Translations under genes and position numbers: made by a program
DNA from: Cinclus cinclus
Taxonomy: Eukaryota > Chordata > Aves > Passeriformes > Cinclidae
Direction: 5' to 3'
Length of the DNA stretch: 64,000 nucleotides
Assembly: GCF_963662255.1 (NCBI RefSeq)
Contig: NC_085050.1
Coordinates: forward strand, 24,980,631 to 25,044,630
Part shown: one piece after another, positions 43,050 through 58,500 of the stretch
Layout of the letters: the number at the start of each line of letters is the position of its first letter
How positions within the stretch are numbered: the stretch's first letter is position 1
Notes under the pieces: model-generated
What the model was told of the DNA's origin: nothing
The model's database searches: none
What the model saw: the letters and a program-made list of their open reading frames with translations, nothing else

Positions 43050-46000
43050 CTAAGCAGGATTATGGTTTCTCTCTTTGTTTACTACCCCTCACCAGTATCC
43101 TGTTGTAAATAATGGGGGTTTCTCTCCCACTTAACACAGAGGTTAATGAACAAGCATCTACCCCTCAGAGTAGCTTGTTTCAGTTTGTTCAACTGTAGCA
43201 CCAACATCAGCATCTATACACATATATCCCATTTCTCTACCAGCTAAAATTACCACAGCATATTGGACTTTGCATGGAAGGACAGTAATGCCTAAACAAA
43301 ATGCCTTTGTTGCAAAGGTGTTGCCTCAGTTGTTGCAATCTCTCCTATTAAAGCCTTTCTAGCTGAAGACTGGTTTCTACATCCTTAATAGCTTTTTCTT
43401 TGAGAAAGATGAGAAAAGGCAATTACTGACTGCACCAAATAGTAACAGAACAGCATCCTACTTTTCAACGGGGACTGTGTTTTGAGTGGCACATATTTTA
43501 GCACTACAGTTCCTTTCCTTCATACACAAAGCTCCTGATACATTTCTATGGTACTGCGAACACTTTGAGAAAATGTCCCTCCTAATCACTGCAGTCAGAC
43601 AGCCATGAAATCAGAATATTAGATGTTGTACTGCAGGGAAAAAGAATTGCTTAGTTTTCTATCTTCAGTTTTCAATTAGGCTCAAAATAGAATGATATTC
43701 CCTAAGAGGGGTAGTACACAAGAAATTTCTTACAGCAGTTGCCAACAACAGTCTGCATTCTAGACAGTCAACACAAGGAACTCTCTGCCTTAAAGCAGCT
43801 GCAGATTGGAAAAGAAAAAATTGAATATAACTAGATGCATTTTGATTCATCACAGAATATCCCATTCCCAAAAATGACACAACTGTCTGTTGTATAAGTG
43901 ATCCTGGTGTTATATTATGATTATCTTTCCCTATTTAATCATTATTAAATTTGGGTAGTTAATAGTTTCTGTCTTCCTAAAAGCTGCCCTTTAACAAATA
44001 CATGATATAAGCAAATTTTACTTCTAATTATATTGAGGCTAAGAGTACAACCCCTGCTCTTTACTGGGAGGAACAAGTGGTGCTCGGTCATGACAGCAGA
44101 GTCTCTACCAGCCTCCAGGAAAAGGCCAGGACTGATCCACGAGCAGCTGCATGGGGAGCAGTGCATTTTCAAAGGGATATAGCTGCAAAGATGCAGTGAT
44201 TTTGGACAACTTCTGGAGCATGGGCAAGGAATATTCATCTGTTCTCATCTGTAATGAAACATCCTTCTTCAGCCAGACGCTATAATACAGGATTTCATAA
44301 AGCCCTTCCTACAAAAATGAATTTTTTTTTCCAGGATCATGTCTGCTTTAAGCAAATAAATAAAGACTGACTCCTACAATTTGACTGCATGTCCTAAGAT
44401 AGGTTTATTTGTATCATAGAGACTTCTGGAATCCCTTAGGAAGCATCCTTACACAAGGCGAGTTAATTTCTACTCCAAACATCTTACAAACAAATTTTAG
44501 GTCAGTGGACAGAAACAGTGCTGAGTCTGTACTGTTCTTGGTATTCAACAAGGATAAAGCCTGGGTCTGGCTGAAGTGTCCTACAGTAGTGTATTTCAGA
44601 GGACTAGAGACTACATACTGCCCATGGGAGACTCTCTCTAAAAAAAAATATATATTATTATCATCTCCAAATGGTTACCTGACACAGACTGGAATGAAAT
44701 GGGAGAGTGACAAGAGAGCTACTCTTCAGGAGGTAAAATGTTGCTGCAGGGACTAATTGTGAAATTTTGCCTGTACTGCAATGATAACACAAAATATTAA
44801 TTATAATTCCATGAAAAGTACTGGTGTTACAAAAATATGACTGACAATCAAGTATCATAGCAGCAGAGTATCAAGGCTAATTTCAAATATATTTTTATAA
44901 TTTGAAGGAACCCTACTACAGGAAACAAATTTACATCCTTAACTGCACAATCCCCACCTGTCAAGTGCTTTGAAACGTGGTCCTCTTGTAACCTCATTTT
45001 ATTGCTATCAGTTATTTTTATCTCATTTATTATTTGACATAGAGGAATTATTTTAATATGTGCATATAATGAACTACAGGACGTGGAATCTTCAAGCTTG
45101 CCTTTCATTCCAAGTTTTAATTTAAAAAGAAAATTCCCTTATTCTATGATTTCTAAACTCTTGTGGAACTACTCTTCCATCAGAAATAAGCAGTGAAAAG
45201 GGAGAGAAGAACAAAAATTTTGACCACAACTTATGCTATTAGAACAGTCTGTAGATTCCTCCTGTTGATTTGTGTTAAGAAAGAGAAAAATACACTAAGG
45301 AGGAAATGGCAGATTTTTATTTTTTGCCTCCTATTTTCCAAATTTTGCATAGTTAAGATATTTCTGTTGATACCTTATCTTCAAGATAACAAGCTCTTAA
45401 AGACAAAAGAAGTTGAATCTTGATTTTCTCCTGTTACCATCCATTTGTGTTAGGAGCCTGAGTCTTGTCTTTGTTTCTTTGTTACTTTACAGAGTGTTAC
45501 AATAAAGGGTCCTCTGAATTAAAAATTTGAACTTGAGGCTTCAGTATCAATGTCTAAAAAATGAAAAAATTCATCCTCCTTTTTTTACAACAAATATTGT
45601 AGCTATTGCTTTGAAGGAGTATATGCTCACCACACAAACAATTCAGAAGCACAAAGCACAGTTTCAAATGGACTCTAATCAAAATTCATCCAGCAAGCAT
45701 TACAGTTACAGGTTTTTATAACTTATATTCTGTCAAGAACAGCACAAGTCATCATACTTAGCCCACCAGAGATTCAAACAAGTTCTGGATTGTCAGTTCT
45801 TGTGGAAAAGCCAAGGAATATACTCAGCTAAAAGACGTTCAATGCAACATGTGTTTGCATACAAATCTCACTTGTTTTTTTGAGAAAAGTTAAGGACAAT
45901 CTTTTTCTATAGGGATTATAAAATTGTTTCCTCAAGTGACATGTAAGCACGTAACTAAAAGGCCTGTTTTTCAAAAGTGCTTAACTCAATGGAGGCCCAT

Positions 46001-49000
46001 ATTTAAAAGCAGTCCAGATTTTAATGAACCCTCTGTTGGGAGGAAGAGTGGCAGATTTATTTATACTTGTGGGCTCTTAAGTTATTCTTAATCACTGCTT
46101 TTGAAGGTTATACAAAGAAATGAGAATGGCAAAGAGTAAGGATATAATTTCTATTTAAGATGTTTCTTTTAGGGGAAAAAATCTCAGGCAAAGAATATAA
46201 CATGATGGTAGCTGCCACCATTACACCTAAAATTCTTCAAAGGCTATCACAGCACCATTTCTAACTTGCTTTGGTCGTAAATGTTAAAAAAGAAGCCCTA
46301 TCTGACTTCAATCAGATCAGTTTCTCAGATGATGGAAGGCAAAGGCAAACTATAAAATACAGTCAATAAAATTAATGATGAAGGAAGAAAAGCACATCCT
46401 GTGGAAGTAAAAAAAAAAAAGAAAAGCAGTAATTATTAAGATGATATTGCACATGGTTCTCAAACACTGGTTTCTTCTGATTCCCTTTCCTCACTTGAAC
46501 TATGGTATCATTACCAGAAAAAATAAAAAACAGAAAGCAAGAAAAAGCAATACATATACCAAATTGCAGAAGGTTTATAGATCCTTATCTGTCCTTATCT
46601 GGATTGTTTACTATGTACTTTAATTACATTTTAGGATTTTAAAAAATGGTAATTATAACAACTCCCGTATGAAGACAATAATTTTATTATTCTCAATTTT
46701 CCATACTTGGGAAGCTGAGGCAGAGGGATTACATTACATGTAAGTAATGTGAAGTACAGGTGTTTGCCACACTGGAAAATGTCAACATCACTGACTTATC
46801 AAAAGATTAGAAAAGTGGTTCAGAGCTCAGCTAGAGTTGTTATCAGTGGCATCACCAATTCCTTTATGGCAACTCTGCCACTGTTGGGATACCCTTTCTG
46901 ATGGTCTGAAATCCTGCTGACTTGTTCCTCAGTAGAAGAGCTGGCTCAGCTGAAGTAGGCTGCTTGGCAGAGAATTTGCAGCTGCTGAAATCTAAACCAA
47001 CCCAGGCTGAGTAATGGAGATGATCAGAAAAGTCAGATGAAAAGGTTCCTCATGAGCCTTTACCAGTTTTTCAAAACGGTAGGATTCCACAGAGGCATTT
47101 AAATTTTCAATGAGTTCCTTTGGTCTGCTGTCTCACAGCAGTTTTCAAAATTTTTTCGCGTTCTTTCATATGTCCCTTCTCAGCTGCCTGCATCCCTGAC
47201 AGGGTACACAGAGTTCCAGTGTCTGTGATGTCAGGTAGCTAGACATGCAGAATTCTGCATACCTGAGAGCTCTCCCTTTCCTGGAGAATGCTGAGAAAGC
47301 ATTATTTTTATTAAAATAAATTTTAAGAGTATTTTTCACATTTGAGAATGACTGGGTATTACTCATTCCCTCTCTCACCAAAATAATCTATAGAGTCCTT
47401 TCTTCACAGAGAGTAGGGACAAAACATACATGGCTCATTCTATGTATGTTTAAAAGAAGAGAAGAAAGGAGTGTGATAACTGCAAAATCTTCAGAAAGGT
47501 TCCAGGTGTTATTTTGCATGAAACTGGCTATATTATTGATTAATGTGTCAAGGCAGTTTTCACAAGAAAACAGGCCTAGTAGGTTGGGTTGGACTTTTCA
47601 TTCTTTTTAATTTTAATTTTTAGTCAAAAAAAAAAAAAAAGCTGTAAACAGGTTTGGGACAGCTGAAATAGAAGACAATCTCTCTGAGATAATCAAAAAC
47701 CATCAAAAGTGTTCTTGGTGGGACAGACCTTTTAAAGCATATATATGCAGTTCTAATGTATACTATTAAAAAAATTCAGACAAACGGTATTTTAAATGTA
47801 GAATTAATACTGCCTGTGAGAGCACTGCAAGGCTGTAACTGAAGGGCTGCTAAAGCATAGGAAAAGAAAAAAGAGAGTGAAAGAAGTGAAAATAAAATAC
47901 TGCTCTTTATTTATGCTAACAACTACAACAACAACAAAAAAGGAGGTCAAGTTGCCGTGCTATGGAAAATTTAACTGAGGATTACTGAGTTTTGTTGGAA
48001 ATGCTGTCAAAAATCTGATGTTAATTTAATTATTTTGCTATAAAAAATGTTTAACTGGAATTGACATTGTTCTGACATTGCAATATGGTATCCAGGGGCA
48101 TGCTTGGCAATGTTGCCCAAAGGCCTTGAAAATGTCATTCGTAATACAAGTCAGAAATTGCACAGGTGAAACAGCCAGAGTCTTAATCCATCAAACGCTG
48201 CTCCAACTCAACATGCTGCCCTTATCTGACAAGCTCCTTAGTGTGTCTGTTGACAGCTCAAGACACTGACTGGCTGGCAGGGAATGGGGGTCAGAGGAGG
48301 TCATGCAACACGGAGCTGTAAAAGCAGCAAAATCCATGGGAACACAGATATTTCAAAATCGTGTTCTGCCAGTACTTTATTTTTGGTTTAGGTGGCTTAA
48401 CAACAATTGTATTATCCAACTTCAGCATCTTCATTCATTATCCACTATTAAATTGCAACAGTCTCAAAGCCACATATGCCCAACATAAAACCGCTTCCAA
48501 TTTGTAAATTGAAGTCATTTGTGAGAAGAAAAAAAATAATTTCTCCCCTTGACATCTGCACTTCACTTCCAATAGCCTAACTATCCATGAACTATCAGCA
48601 AGAAAATTTCTTCATATGGGCCATGATTTTCTTTTAAATCTCCATCTTTAACAAAGTACATGTAGAGTAAGTTCACCAGTAAGAGCTAGTAACACCTCTA
48701 AGTGTTATATTAACAGTTGCACTCTTGATTCACATTGGTGTAAATAAGACCAGAATCAGACATTGTACTTAATTTCTCATGATGTTGACTGGAACAAGAA
48801 TATATTCTGGAGAAAATGTCTGGAGGAAGAGACAGGAATTGAAAGCTAGTAGGTTGAGAGATTCCAGCTGACTTCTATTAACAGATATTATATCATTTAT
48901 TAAATTGACAGCTCAATGTAAAGTCTACAAGGGGCCCTCCAAAGACCTATTCAGAACCTATGAAATTCAGCACCCCTGTAAATCAGTACCATAAATACTA

Positions 49001-52000
49001 TTATGTCATTTACACTAGCAGAATACTTGGGCTGCATATAAGACATTTTATTTCAACAAAGTAGTATTCATTATTCTGAAATAATTAAAACAGGTTCAAA
49101 ACGACAGGAATTTGCCATAATACAATAATTCAGTTAAATATTAGTGTTTCTTTAGAGATAAGTGAGACTTTTTAACTATCAGAAAAACACACTGACCTGG
49201 AAAAAAAAAAATTTCGCTTAACTGTCAACACCCTCCTCTACTGTAGCAAAAAATGTGACGGGAAATCATTCTCAGATATGTTTTAATCTAAACTAATAAC
49301 TCCTTCTAGGTGTAGGTAGAATGATATTTAGGGAGATCTGCAACACAAATAATGTGATATACAATCATAGTCAGTATTTACTCTTTGTCCTGTATGTAGA
49401 AGACACTGGTGCAAACTGCCTTAGCACCATTATCACATATCAAATTAAAAAAAAAATTCTGGGCTGAGAGAACATTTACACATTACTAAGATAATTTTCA
49501 CTTGTATATGACAAATTTGAGACTTAACTATCAGTCAAAAAAAGAGTGCAAATCACACACACAAATGTTTTATTTACTACTCTTTCTTCTCTCTCTCCCA
49601 AGAGACTTTTAATTTGCAAACCTGATTACTTCAGGTCACAAATTTAAACACATTTCTAAAAGGTCATATGAATGAAGAACCTTGGATACAAGTGAGATTT
49701 GAGGTTCAGTTTTAACTTTATTATATGCTTTCTCCACAATTTTGAGAAAGATGCTCAAGGATAGAGCTTAAGACTGATTTTGGTGCCCAATTATCTCTTA
49801 AAGTATATTGGACAAACTCCACAAAGTTATTTAAGCTCCGAGTTTCCACTTAAATCAATCAAAGTTAATCTGAATGTCTCTGTGGCCCAGATAATAATGG
49901 TTAAATTTTGCACTTTTATTTATCTGAATCCCCTTTATTCCTAAATTGCTGTCTAATATTGTCAGTACCTAAAATTCCCTGGTTGCTTATATTTCCACCT
50001 TAAGGCAAAAATATCCCAATGCTGCCAAGCAGCCCAAAGATCTGGCTGTCAGCCAAGTCTCAAACTATAAATAATTACAAATTTACTGAGCCAGAAAGAT
50101 TTTGAGAGAGAAAGGAAGAAAACAAGCAAGAGACTGATTCCACAGCCTAGCAGTACTCATGGGATAGAACAGACTTAAATTGAAGCCTCTGCTCAAGATC
50201 TAATTATTTACACAAAGCAGAACAACTCCTTCCAAAGACTGAGGAAGCATGCTCTATCTTAGAAAATCCACCTTTGTGGTCAAGACACAACCTGACACAA
50301 AGTGACTGAGTTCACCTCTCTGCTTTAAATTAGAGCATGCACTTCACAAGAGCTGCTCTCTATTTTAGAAGTTCCCATTAAGCCCGACTATCAGTTTCTC
50401 TCTCGTGCCTCTTTTCAGGAAAGGAGAAATGACATGAGCTCTAAAGGGGGAGCATCCTGTGAACAAATAAAAAGGAGACTGGTAATGTTTTCAGACCCAA
50501 ACTTGGTTGTTTCACATATGTTGGTAAGGAAAGGCTTCAGCTGCATGCTCCTCTTCAGCATTTTTAATTACTCATCTTGACAGATTCCTACTCAGTTTAT
50601 CGACTTTAAGAACCACATTTATAGACAGTTATGCCTACACTATCTCTGAGATATGCCAACATCTCTCAACAGCTTTACCTGTGTTCCACAGTAATGGCCC
50701 AGCCATTGGAAGTAATGAATTCCACTATATATGGGGTCCAGGAGATGTGGGAACTGACAAACCTAAGCCCTCAGTCTTGTGGGGCCAACTGGCAAAGACC
50801 ATGAATGCCCCTAAAGGCCAGCAGGAAAAAAGAGATCTCAGTCCATGTTCTGACATATAGTAGCTATTTTATACAAATAAACAAGTAAAACATCTCCAGT
50901 GGAAGAAGCCACTTTCTGGAAATGATCAAAAGCCCCATGTCTACATAAAAGGTTTGAGAAGTGTGAAACATGAATTCAGATCCCTTTTCCAAATCAGGTA
51001 GGGAGGAACTAAGACGTTTAAGCCAGAATGTACTTTATCCCTGACGAGAAGGGTACTGTACTGACTGGTGCAGCTCATATGACATTGGGCCAATCAATCA
51101 ACCAGTGTCTAGCCTGAATCCTGCCAGTACTTCAACATGAAAGAGATTTCAAGTAACCCAAAAGTGCATAATTTAATTAGTTCTTTACACTGGGAAAAAA
51201 ATGGTATTTAGATACTCTCACTCATTACTGTTGGACTTCATAGACTTTTGTCACCTCCGGCAACATTTTGACAATCTCAGAGGTATTGACTGCCAAGTGA
51301 TTAAGAAAGCAATTAACTATCTAGACAGACTTTTGGATTCTTTCCCTATCATTTAAACAGAGTATTCATTCCTCCAATTTACAGGTTTATTATAAAGGTA
51401 TTAATACAATATGGATGCTTTCATTGTATAAATACTTGTGATAACTGGGTAATTATGGACAGTAGTGTTGACCATGGTAGAATTTAAAAAGTGAGAGACA
51501 AAATGTTGAAAATAAGTAAATTAAATCATTGGGAAGCAGAATCTAAACACATGGGCAACATGAAACTTGTTCCCATAAGACTACCATGAAATCCACCAAA
51601 TCTCCCTTTCTTCCCTTTTCATTACATCCTCACACACCATGAAGGAAGAAAAAATATAAAATAAAATAAGAAGCATTCCACTTTTAAAATAAACTACCAC
51701 TGTGAGCAATTTTTAGTTGAAGTTGCACAAAATGTTCAATAGAAACATGAAATTGAAAACATAGTTAAGTTCAGTTGGAAGAAATGTGATCTTGCCAAAA
51801 TGGGTTACATAAAAAGGAACATAGCTAACACACAGTACATCTGGCAACAAACAAAAATCACGTCACACAAATGAAAAGTAAAACATCAGCACTAAACCTT
51901 GTTCCTTTAGACATTACAGTTTCCATCAGGATGAGGAGTGTTTATAATCACCAGGCTGAGTAACAGATAGGACTACTGCATCGTTCAGATTAACAGGATG

Positions 52001-55000
52001 AGCATGACAGAGTTAAATGAACCAGACTGCCCCAACACTCTCTAAAGAATGAGACAGAGGAAGACAAAAAGAGCACTCAAGTCTGGAAGTCTGGAAGGGA
52101 GCAGACTTTGATAAAGTAGAGCAGTAATTATTTGAACTGACCTGAATCAGTGTCATCACACAAGTAGGGAGGGCAAAATTATTATTCACATGAGACCATA
52201 TTTCTGTCTACTCTGCTTAGAGGTTTTGTGCTATTAGAAAGAAATCCATAACATGTAGATAAGGTAGAAAAATTCCCAAATTTATTTCAGATTGTAGAAA
52301 CTTATACTCAGACGTCTTTATCGCTCTTATTTTTTTTAAATGTTTGAATTGTATGACCTCAGTTGTTAAGAGTCATGGAACACCTCGGCAAATTCTGTTG
52401 CATTACACTTCTAGGCTAATTTCAGGTTTAATCTCTGTGCTTTATTCCAAGTCATAGCATTTATAAATCATCCCATTTGATACACTCAGTCTGACAGTCC
52501 CTCCTGCATTTCAAACCACATCTTCTCCTAACAGCAGTATCATTTTTTAAAAGTAGCAGCTTCCAGCTTCTCTTTGCAGTCATAGCACATTCTGGGTTTC
52601 TTAAAAAGTTCTTTTATTGTATAGTGGCTATTGACTCATCAAAAACTTCATTTTATGTTGAGAGCTTATTTGCTTGCCCACCACTTACACAGGCCCAGCT
52701 GCTTTTCTAACCAAGATCACTCATCCTAGATTTTATGGAAGTTAGATTTCAGAAGCCACTTGGTTCATATATATATTGAACCTATCAACTTGCCAGTGAA
52801 AGTACAAGTTATGAAAGGACACTGTCCTTCAGGACTTTCCCACATTCTAAACATAAAACAACCCCTAAATTCTCATCATTTCCTGGAAGAACATCAGAAG
52901 TCTTCTGCATCAAGCACCTGTAAAATGGCCACAGAACTCAGTGGGATGACGAGGAAATGGTGTTAATACATAGATATACATAGAGCATTTCATTATTGGG
53001 CTACACACAACTTTTTCTAACCTAAAACAGACTCTGTCACAGTGCTTATTAGCCTTGTTAATTATTTAATGAGGAATTTGGGTAGCATGCCAGAGCCCAC
53101 TGAAGTCAGTGAAGAAGTCTTCCCCTAGTGATTACCAGCTTCAGCAGAAGCCTTTGGATTTTGTCTATCTCTGTGGTCAGCCACAGCAAAAAAGTTGCCA
53201 CCCTGGAGCTCAGAACCTGTGATGAAGCTCAGGGAAGAACTGTCTTGCTTGTTCTGTGGCAAGAACTCATGTCACCAGAAGCTGGCATCTTCCCAAGGCT
53301 TGCTGCTATCAGAACAAAGTATGAAACTCACATGTTCCAAAGTCCCAAAGGCTGATGGAGGTCCTCTAGAGATCAACAGACAAAAGAAAGCATTGAAAAT
53401 GAAGATCCTTTCAGACAGATTAATTTTAATGTCTGTGCTTAGTGTCTGGGTATTATAGTCCTGGACTGTATAGTCATTAAAAATGGAGCTGCAGCTCTTT
53501 TATCTTTTGCACGCTTTGTACTTTGCATTCAAGCATGACAGGAACCAATGGCAGAAGGAGGTAGAGCTTTTATTTAATAGAGCTGCGTGTTAGTGGGCAC
53601 TTTTAATGCATTTTTTTGCAGCAGGACCCTCAAATACATTTTTAATAGGTAACTCTGTATGAAATTCTATAATAGTATTTCAGAAGACTGTAACACACTA
53701 TCAAAAAAATTTAAAAATTAGGCAGTGTCCTAATCCTTCTATCAACCAGGCAGCAGTTCCTATTTCAAGCCCTGTAAAATAACTATGAAGTACAGGAAAT
53801 TAATGTTTATCCAGACTACTCTATATTCCCAAAAAAGCTGGCCAGAGGAATTACTAAAATCAGCCAGAGGTTGTGTGCATGTTAGCACCCTAAATACCTA
53901 GCATGTTTAAGGACATGAAGACACACACTTTGCTCACACTTTCCTGAGCCTCACAGTTGCTGAAACGCCGGGAGGAAAGGAGTAGGGTTACGGTTTCAAG
54001 ACACAGCACAAATCAGACTGGCTGCCAAGCTGTCCTTTATTTTTAATTTTTAACATTTTTTTTGCTTGGTAGGACAGCTCTGAGGATGGTCATGGGTAAT
54101 AAGCTTCTTGCTAAACAGGAGACCCGACAGACAACAAGTTCATGGCTTTATCTCACAGTGAATCATTTTAATACTGAAACAAGCTTCTCCCCAGTAAGCA
54201 AAAAATGCTGGCATGGACAGCAACGAAGCAATTTTTAAGTCCCATTTTAACATGTTATAAAGTTGTCAGTTATTCTTCTGTTATTCAGTTAATACTAAAA
54301 CAAGGGTTTAGTCTAAGGCTGTGTGAAGTGTCTACAGGAAGTGTACTGTAGCACTCACAAGTCCCACAGCTGAGTCACTTGAATGTCCCCAAGCTACTTT
54401 AAAGATAACATGTTTCCCAGAATCTCCTCTTAAACATACTCCCAGGATAGTCCCAGAGATTGGATTAAGCAGCCTAAAATTTGTATTTTATTTTTGTGTA
54501 TGACAAGAGAATTTGCCTCTGGCTGCCCACGGAACTTTGAGAATCTGCTAGGTTTCTATATGTGGAAAGACTATATATTTGGGACTGGAATCTGCTTTTA
54601 ATATTAAATTAATAGGCTGGACTTTTTACAGGCATAAATTTTAACATAGGGTGCTTTTTTTCTTTGAAACAATGCCTAAGATCAGTTTAATCACAATCCA
54701 GTTTCTTAAAGTGCATATTCTGCTAAGCAGAAAATATGGCTTTATGAAAATGCAGGTAATACCTACTGCACATACTATTTTAAAATAGTCAATTATTTTA
54801 AAAATAGCATATTGTGCACTAGCAAACCAGATTATCTGTTCTTTTTTTTTTTATGGTCATTAAAGACAAAATGTCTAGCAAAAACATAAAGAATTCTCTG
54901 ACAGCTTTTAGCACCCACCAGATGGAAAGGGATTATTAAAAATGTGACCACTTCCTTATCTCAAACAACAGGCATTTATATTTCTCCCCTTCTCATATTT

Positions 55001-57233
55001 ATTTATTCATTTGTTTTTGTTTATTTTCCCAGGTGGAAGTCTCTTCTCTTTTCCTTTCAGAAACTGCATGAGATGATGCAGTACCAAAAGTTAAAATTTA
55101 AATATCTGATAAGAAGTTCGCTGTTTGATGCTCAGTTAAAACTACTGACATAAACAAGTTCATGAAGTGCTACAGAATGCCTTAGAATGGCAGAGGGTTT
55201 ATATAAACACAGCATTGCATCTAAGACTAAAACCTTTGGTTTTCTCATTTATATGCACCACAATATAACTCTCTTCAGCTGCTTCTCATTTAGTGAGCCT
55301 TTAAATTATTATTTCAACTAGTGAAAATAAACATCTACAAAACCCTTTAGATTGTCACTCAGAATGAAATATCTAGAACATTATGCTGGTGTATCAAGAG
55401 TAGGAGTTGTCCCTTCAAACCACCTCTAAATTCTTGAATATAAACACAGACTTTTTCACCTGTTCCACTCCTTTTCTGCTTTCTGGTGTTGTGCTGAGAG
55501 GCTTACACACTTCAAAGAATGGAAATAATCATAACAAGCTCTAATGCCTCCCAGTTTTCTGATAGGAGTGGTCTGAGGAACCTATTGTCTTAGATCAACT
55601 GAGGATGGATACAACAAAGAAAAAGGACGGTATGTGTTGAAAGACAATTCCCTCTCTTGGATGAGAGAATCAGCACCAAGCAATTGAGATGAACAAAGAA
55701 GAACTAGCAGCAGTCATTCAGTGAGAAGATACATTGCTTTCAGGTCATCTGGGTATTTAAGGGATGGAGAGTATGCAATTTCTAAAATTAAAACAGAAGA
55801 AGATGCTAAGTGAAGATAGGTAACTCCTGGAAACTACTTTCACATCAAAGACCAAAAATGCAAGCAGTCTATAAAATTTTGCAGCATACATCAGTTTGTA
55901 ACTGATTTCTATTGAACCATATGTGAATGTCTGTGGTCCATAGCACTGAATTTTATCTTCAATCAACTCTATTAGTCATAACACTACACAATTATAAAAT
56001 ACTTAATTTGCAGTCTGTATAAAAACACAGATTAAGCAGATGGAACATGGGACGCCCAGGTTTACCCAAACAAATTGCAGATAAGGACATGTAATCTCTA
56101 CTGGTTCAATGAAAGATGCATGGGGAGGATCAAATATGTGTGCATATAAAAATGAATGCAATTTGGTCAGACTAGATCCAATCCCTGCAGCTGCACAACT
56201 TCACTAAAGTGTTTAATGTCCTCTGATGTGCACAATAATCCCAGGTAAGAGGGGAATTGATTTACATTGCTTTCACAGCGTTAAATGCTCTAATTATTAA
56301 ATAGCCCTCAACATATGGCAAGGAATTAAGGAATGTAAATCAGGAGCCATGTGCTACACAGATATCACATAAATGGTTCCCAAATAGCAACCCCACTTCT
56401 GGAAGGTTAGCAGAATCATACTTTTCTGATTTATACACAATTTCCACAAAAAAGTGATTAAATACTCTGTGTGATAAAGCAAACTATTAACAGGGTAAAC
56501 ATGTGGTAAAAAGCAGTGGTAAACAAAATTTCCTTTAGCTTGTGATTAATTTCATTAGAGCATTAACATGGAAAAAAACAGATATAAAAATATATGTAAA
56601 GACTAATCTTGGAATATTAAAATGCTTTGCTTCTTATAATTATAATGTATTAACTTTTGACAGTATTAATTCAAAATCTTCTGCTGATGCTTTAATTTAG
56701 AAGTTTGGTGAATAGTACAGCAACACATCCTCTGTAGCTGTTTCTTGAGATAGATGACTCATTGTTGAGCCAACACTAATATCAGAAATTTAAATGTATG
56801 CATATACCATAATGATAAAATTTCTTATCTATTCTACTTTCAAGTTTCCAAAGGATTTTTTCAAAAGCTATCATACAGCTGTTTAAATCTGCCAGTTGTT
56901 TAAAAGTGGTCAATGATTAGCAAGACAGTTTTATCTCCCTCCTTCATTCATCATCTCTTTTGTTCTGCCCTCCTTCCCCTTCCCATGTTTCTTGCTCATA
57001 GTGGTTTCTCACCTTGGCTTGTATTACCTTAGTGCTAGGTTGTTGAAAAACAGGGGTATTTTCTACTTCATATATGTTATTTGGAGTATTTAGAAATTAG
57101 TGTTAGATATTAATTGTAGCCACTAATATTGACAATTAAAACAGACTAAAATATTGTAAAAAATAAAAAAGTGTGAGCTGTTTTAATATACAATTACAAT
57201 GTCCTTCTGCATGATCCTTTTTGACTACATATT

Positions 57234-57250
57234 TCTCTCTCTCTCTCTCC
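57234..57250. repeat. TC dinucleotide run
   Basis: Eight consecutive TC units, ending in CC. Confidence 0.8.
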
Positions 57251-58340
57251 ACACTATTAATTCTAAAAATTGGATGCACTAGATTGTGCACCAAAAAGGT
57301 TATTCTAAAGATAGTCACGAAATGGTAGCACTGCAAGAAAACAGAAACAGGAATATGTAGTCAGGAGTACTGCCAGAAGGAACAGATCTGTCTCAGACCA
57401 GTCAACAGCACCAGGGAACTGTGCTGCCACAAAAGGAAGGCCACACAATCTGTGGGTAAAGGACAATCTTTGCTTTCTACCTACCTAGGAGTCTGCTTTC
57501 ACATCATTTCAACCTCCTCCATCCAGTTTCCTTGGAAGAGAAATCTTCCAGGCAGCTGGATGCCAGCAGCTGTACCTGGGAGGAGGGTAAGGCAAGGCTG
57601 GGTTTCCAACAACAAAAAAAAATTAAAAAAAAAAAAATACACAGCTGCATCTACATGGCAGGTCTCACCTGGAGTTGAGTAACACTATGCTTAGATGGAA
57701 TCAATTCATCAAATTTTGGTCAAAAAAGACAGTTGGGCATTTTTTTCTAAGAATGGACAAAACAGATAGGTATTTAGAAAAGAAAAAGGCAATATAAAAA
57801 CAGAGGAATTAAGCAGGAGGAACTTTGGATGGTGTCTCAGGGCACTTCAGAAGGGCAGAGATTAGAGGCTCCTGGGTGCTTCCTGGGGAGGTGTTGGTCT
57901 CTAGCATACACAGTGCTGTGTAGCTTCTCAGTTCCCTGTACACTGCCAAAGTAAACTGAGAAGGATTTAATACAGTGCCTGTCCTTTAAAATACTGTCTT
58001 TTCACATATTTAACCTTTTCAGGACTTCAGCATAAGGTGATAATGGGAAAAATGTGGCAAAGAAAATAAATAAGGATAGTTCCTCTTCATTTTCGCAGAT
58101 ACTGTCTGCCTAAAATCTTATATTTTTCAGTGGGATCCTTATGAATAAAAAGCTCAAGATTTGTATAACACTGTGCATACTACTGTTCTGAAGCAGTTTA
58201 AACCTTTCATTTACACAGATTTTTTTTTAGACTTTTTCCTTCAGCTATATCTTCAAGATCTAACATACTATTTTTTTTCACCTTTTCCAAGATGGAAAGC
58301 TGCAGCCAATATTTCGACATCTTGCTGGCTGTCAGCTAAA

Positions 58341-58500
58341 GAATCATAGAACAACTGAGTTTAAGAGCCTTTGGAAGGTCCAAGGCACAGCAATCTCTGA
58401 AGACACAGCAAGCTGCCCAGGTCATATTCTGTCAAATTGTGAAGGTCTCCACTAATATGGAAAGTCCACCACAACTCTGAACAGCCATTGTCTGCTGAAA
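58341..58500 (-). mobile_element. CR1-like 3' end fragment, old
   Basis: On the plus strand it starts GAATCATAGAACAACTGAGTT, which is the reverse of a CR1 tail octamer plus the following conserved stretch (GGAAGGTCC, then CTGCCCAGGTCA). It ends near CCACCACAACTCTGAACAG. It is strongly diverged and its right limit is approximate. Confidence 0.55.

Noticed and set aside
44409..44756. 115-codon plus-strand frame
   Set aside because: No domain, signal peptide or splice context recognised; composition resembles random intronic sequence.
53128..53458. Overlapping 75- and 87-codon plus-strand frames
   Set aside because: Two frames overlap in different phases, neither shows a known motif, and chance frames of this size occur elsewhere in the window.
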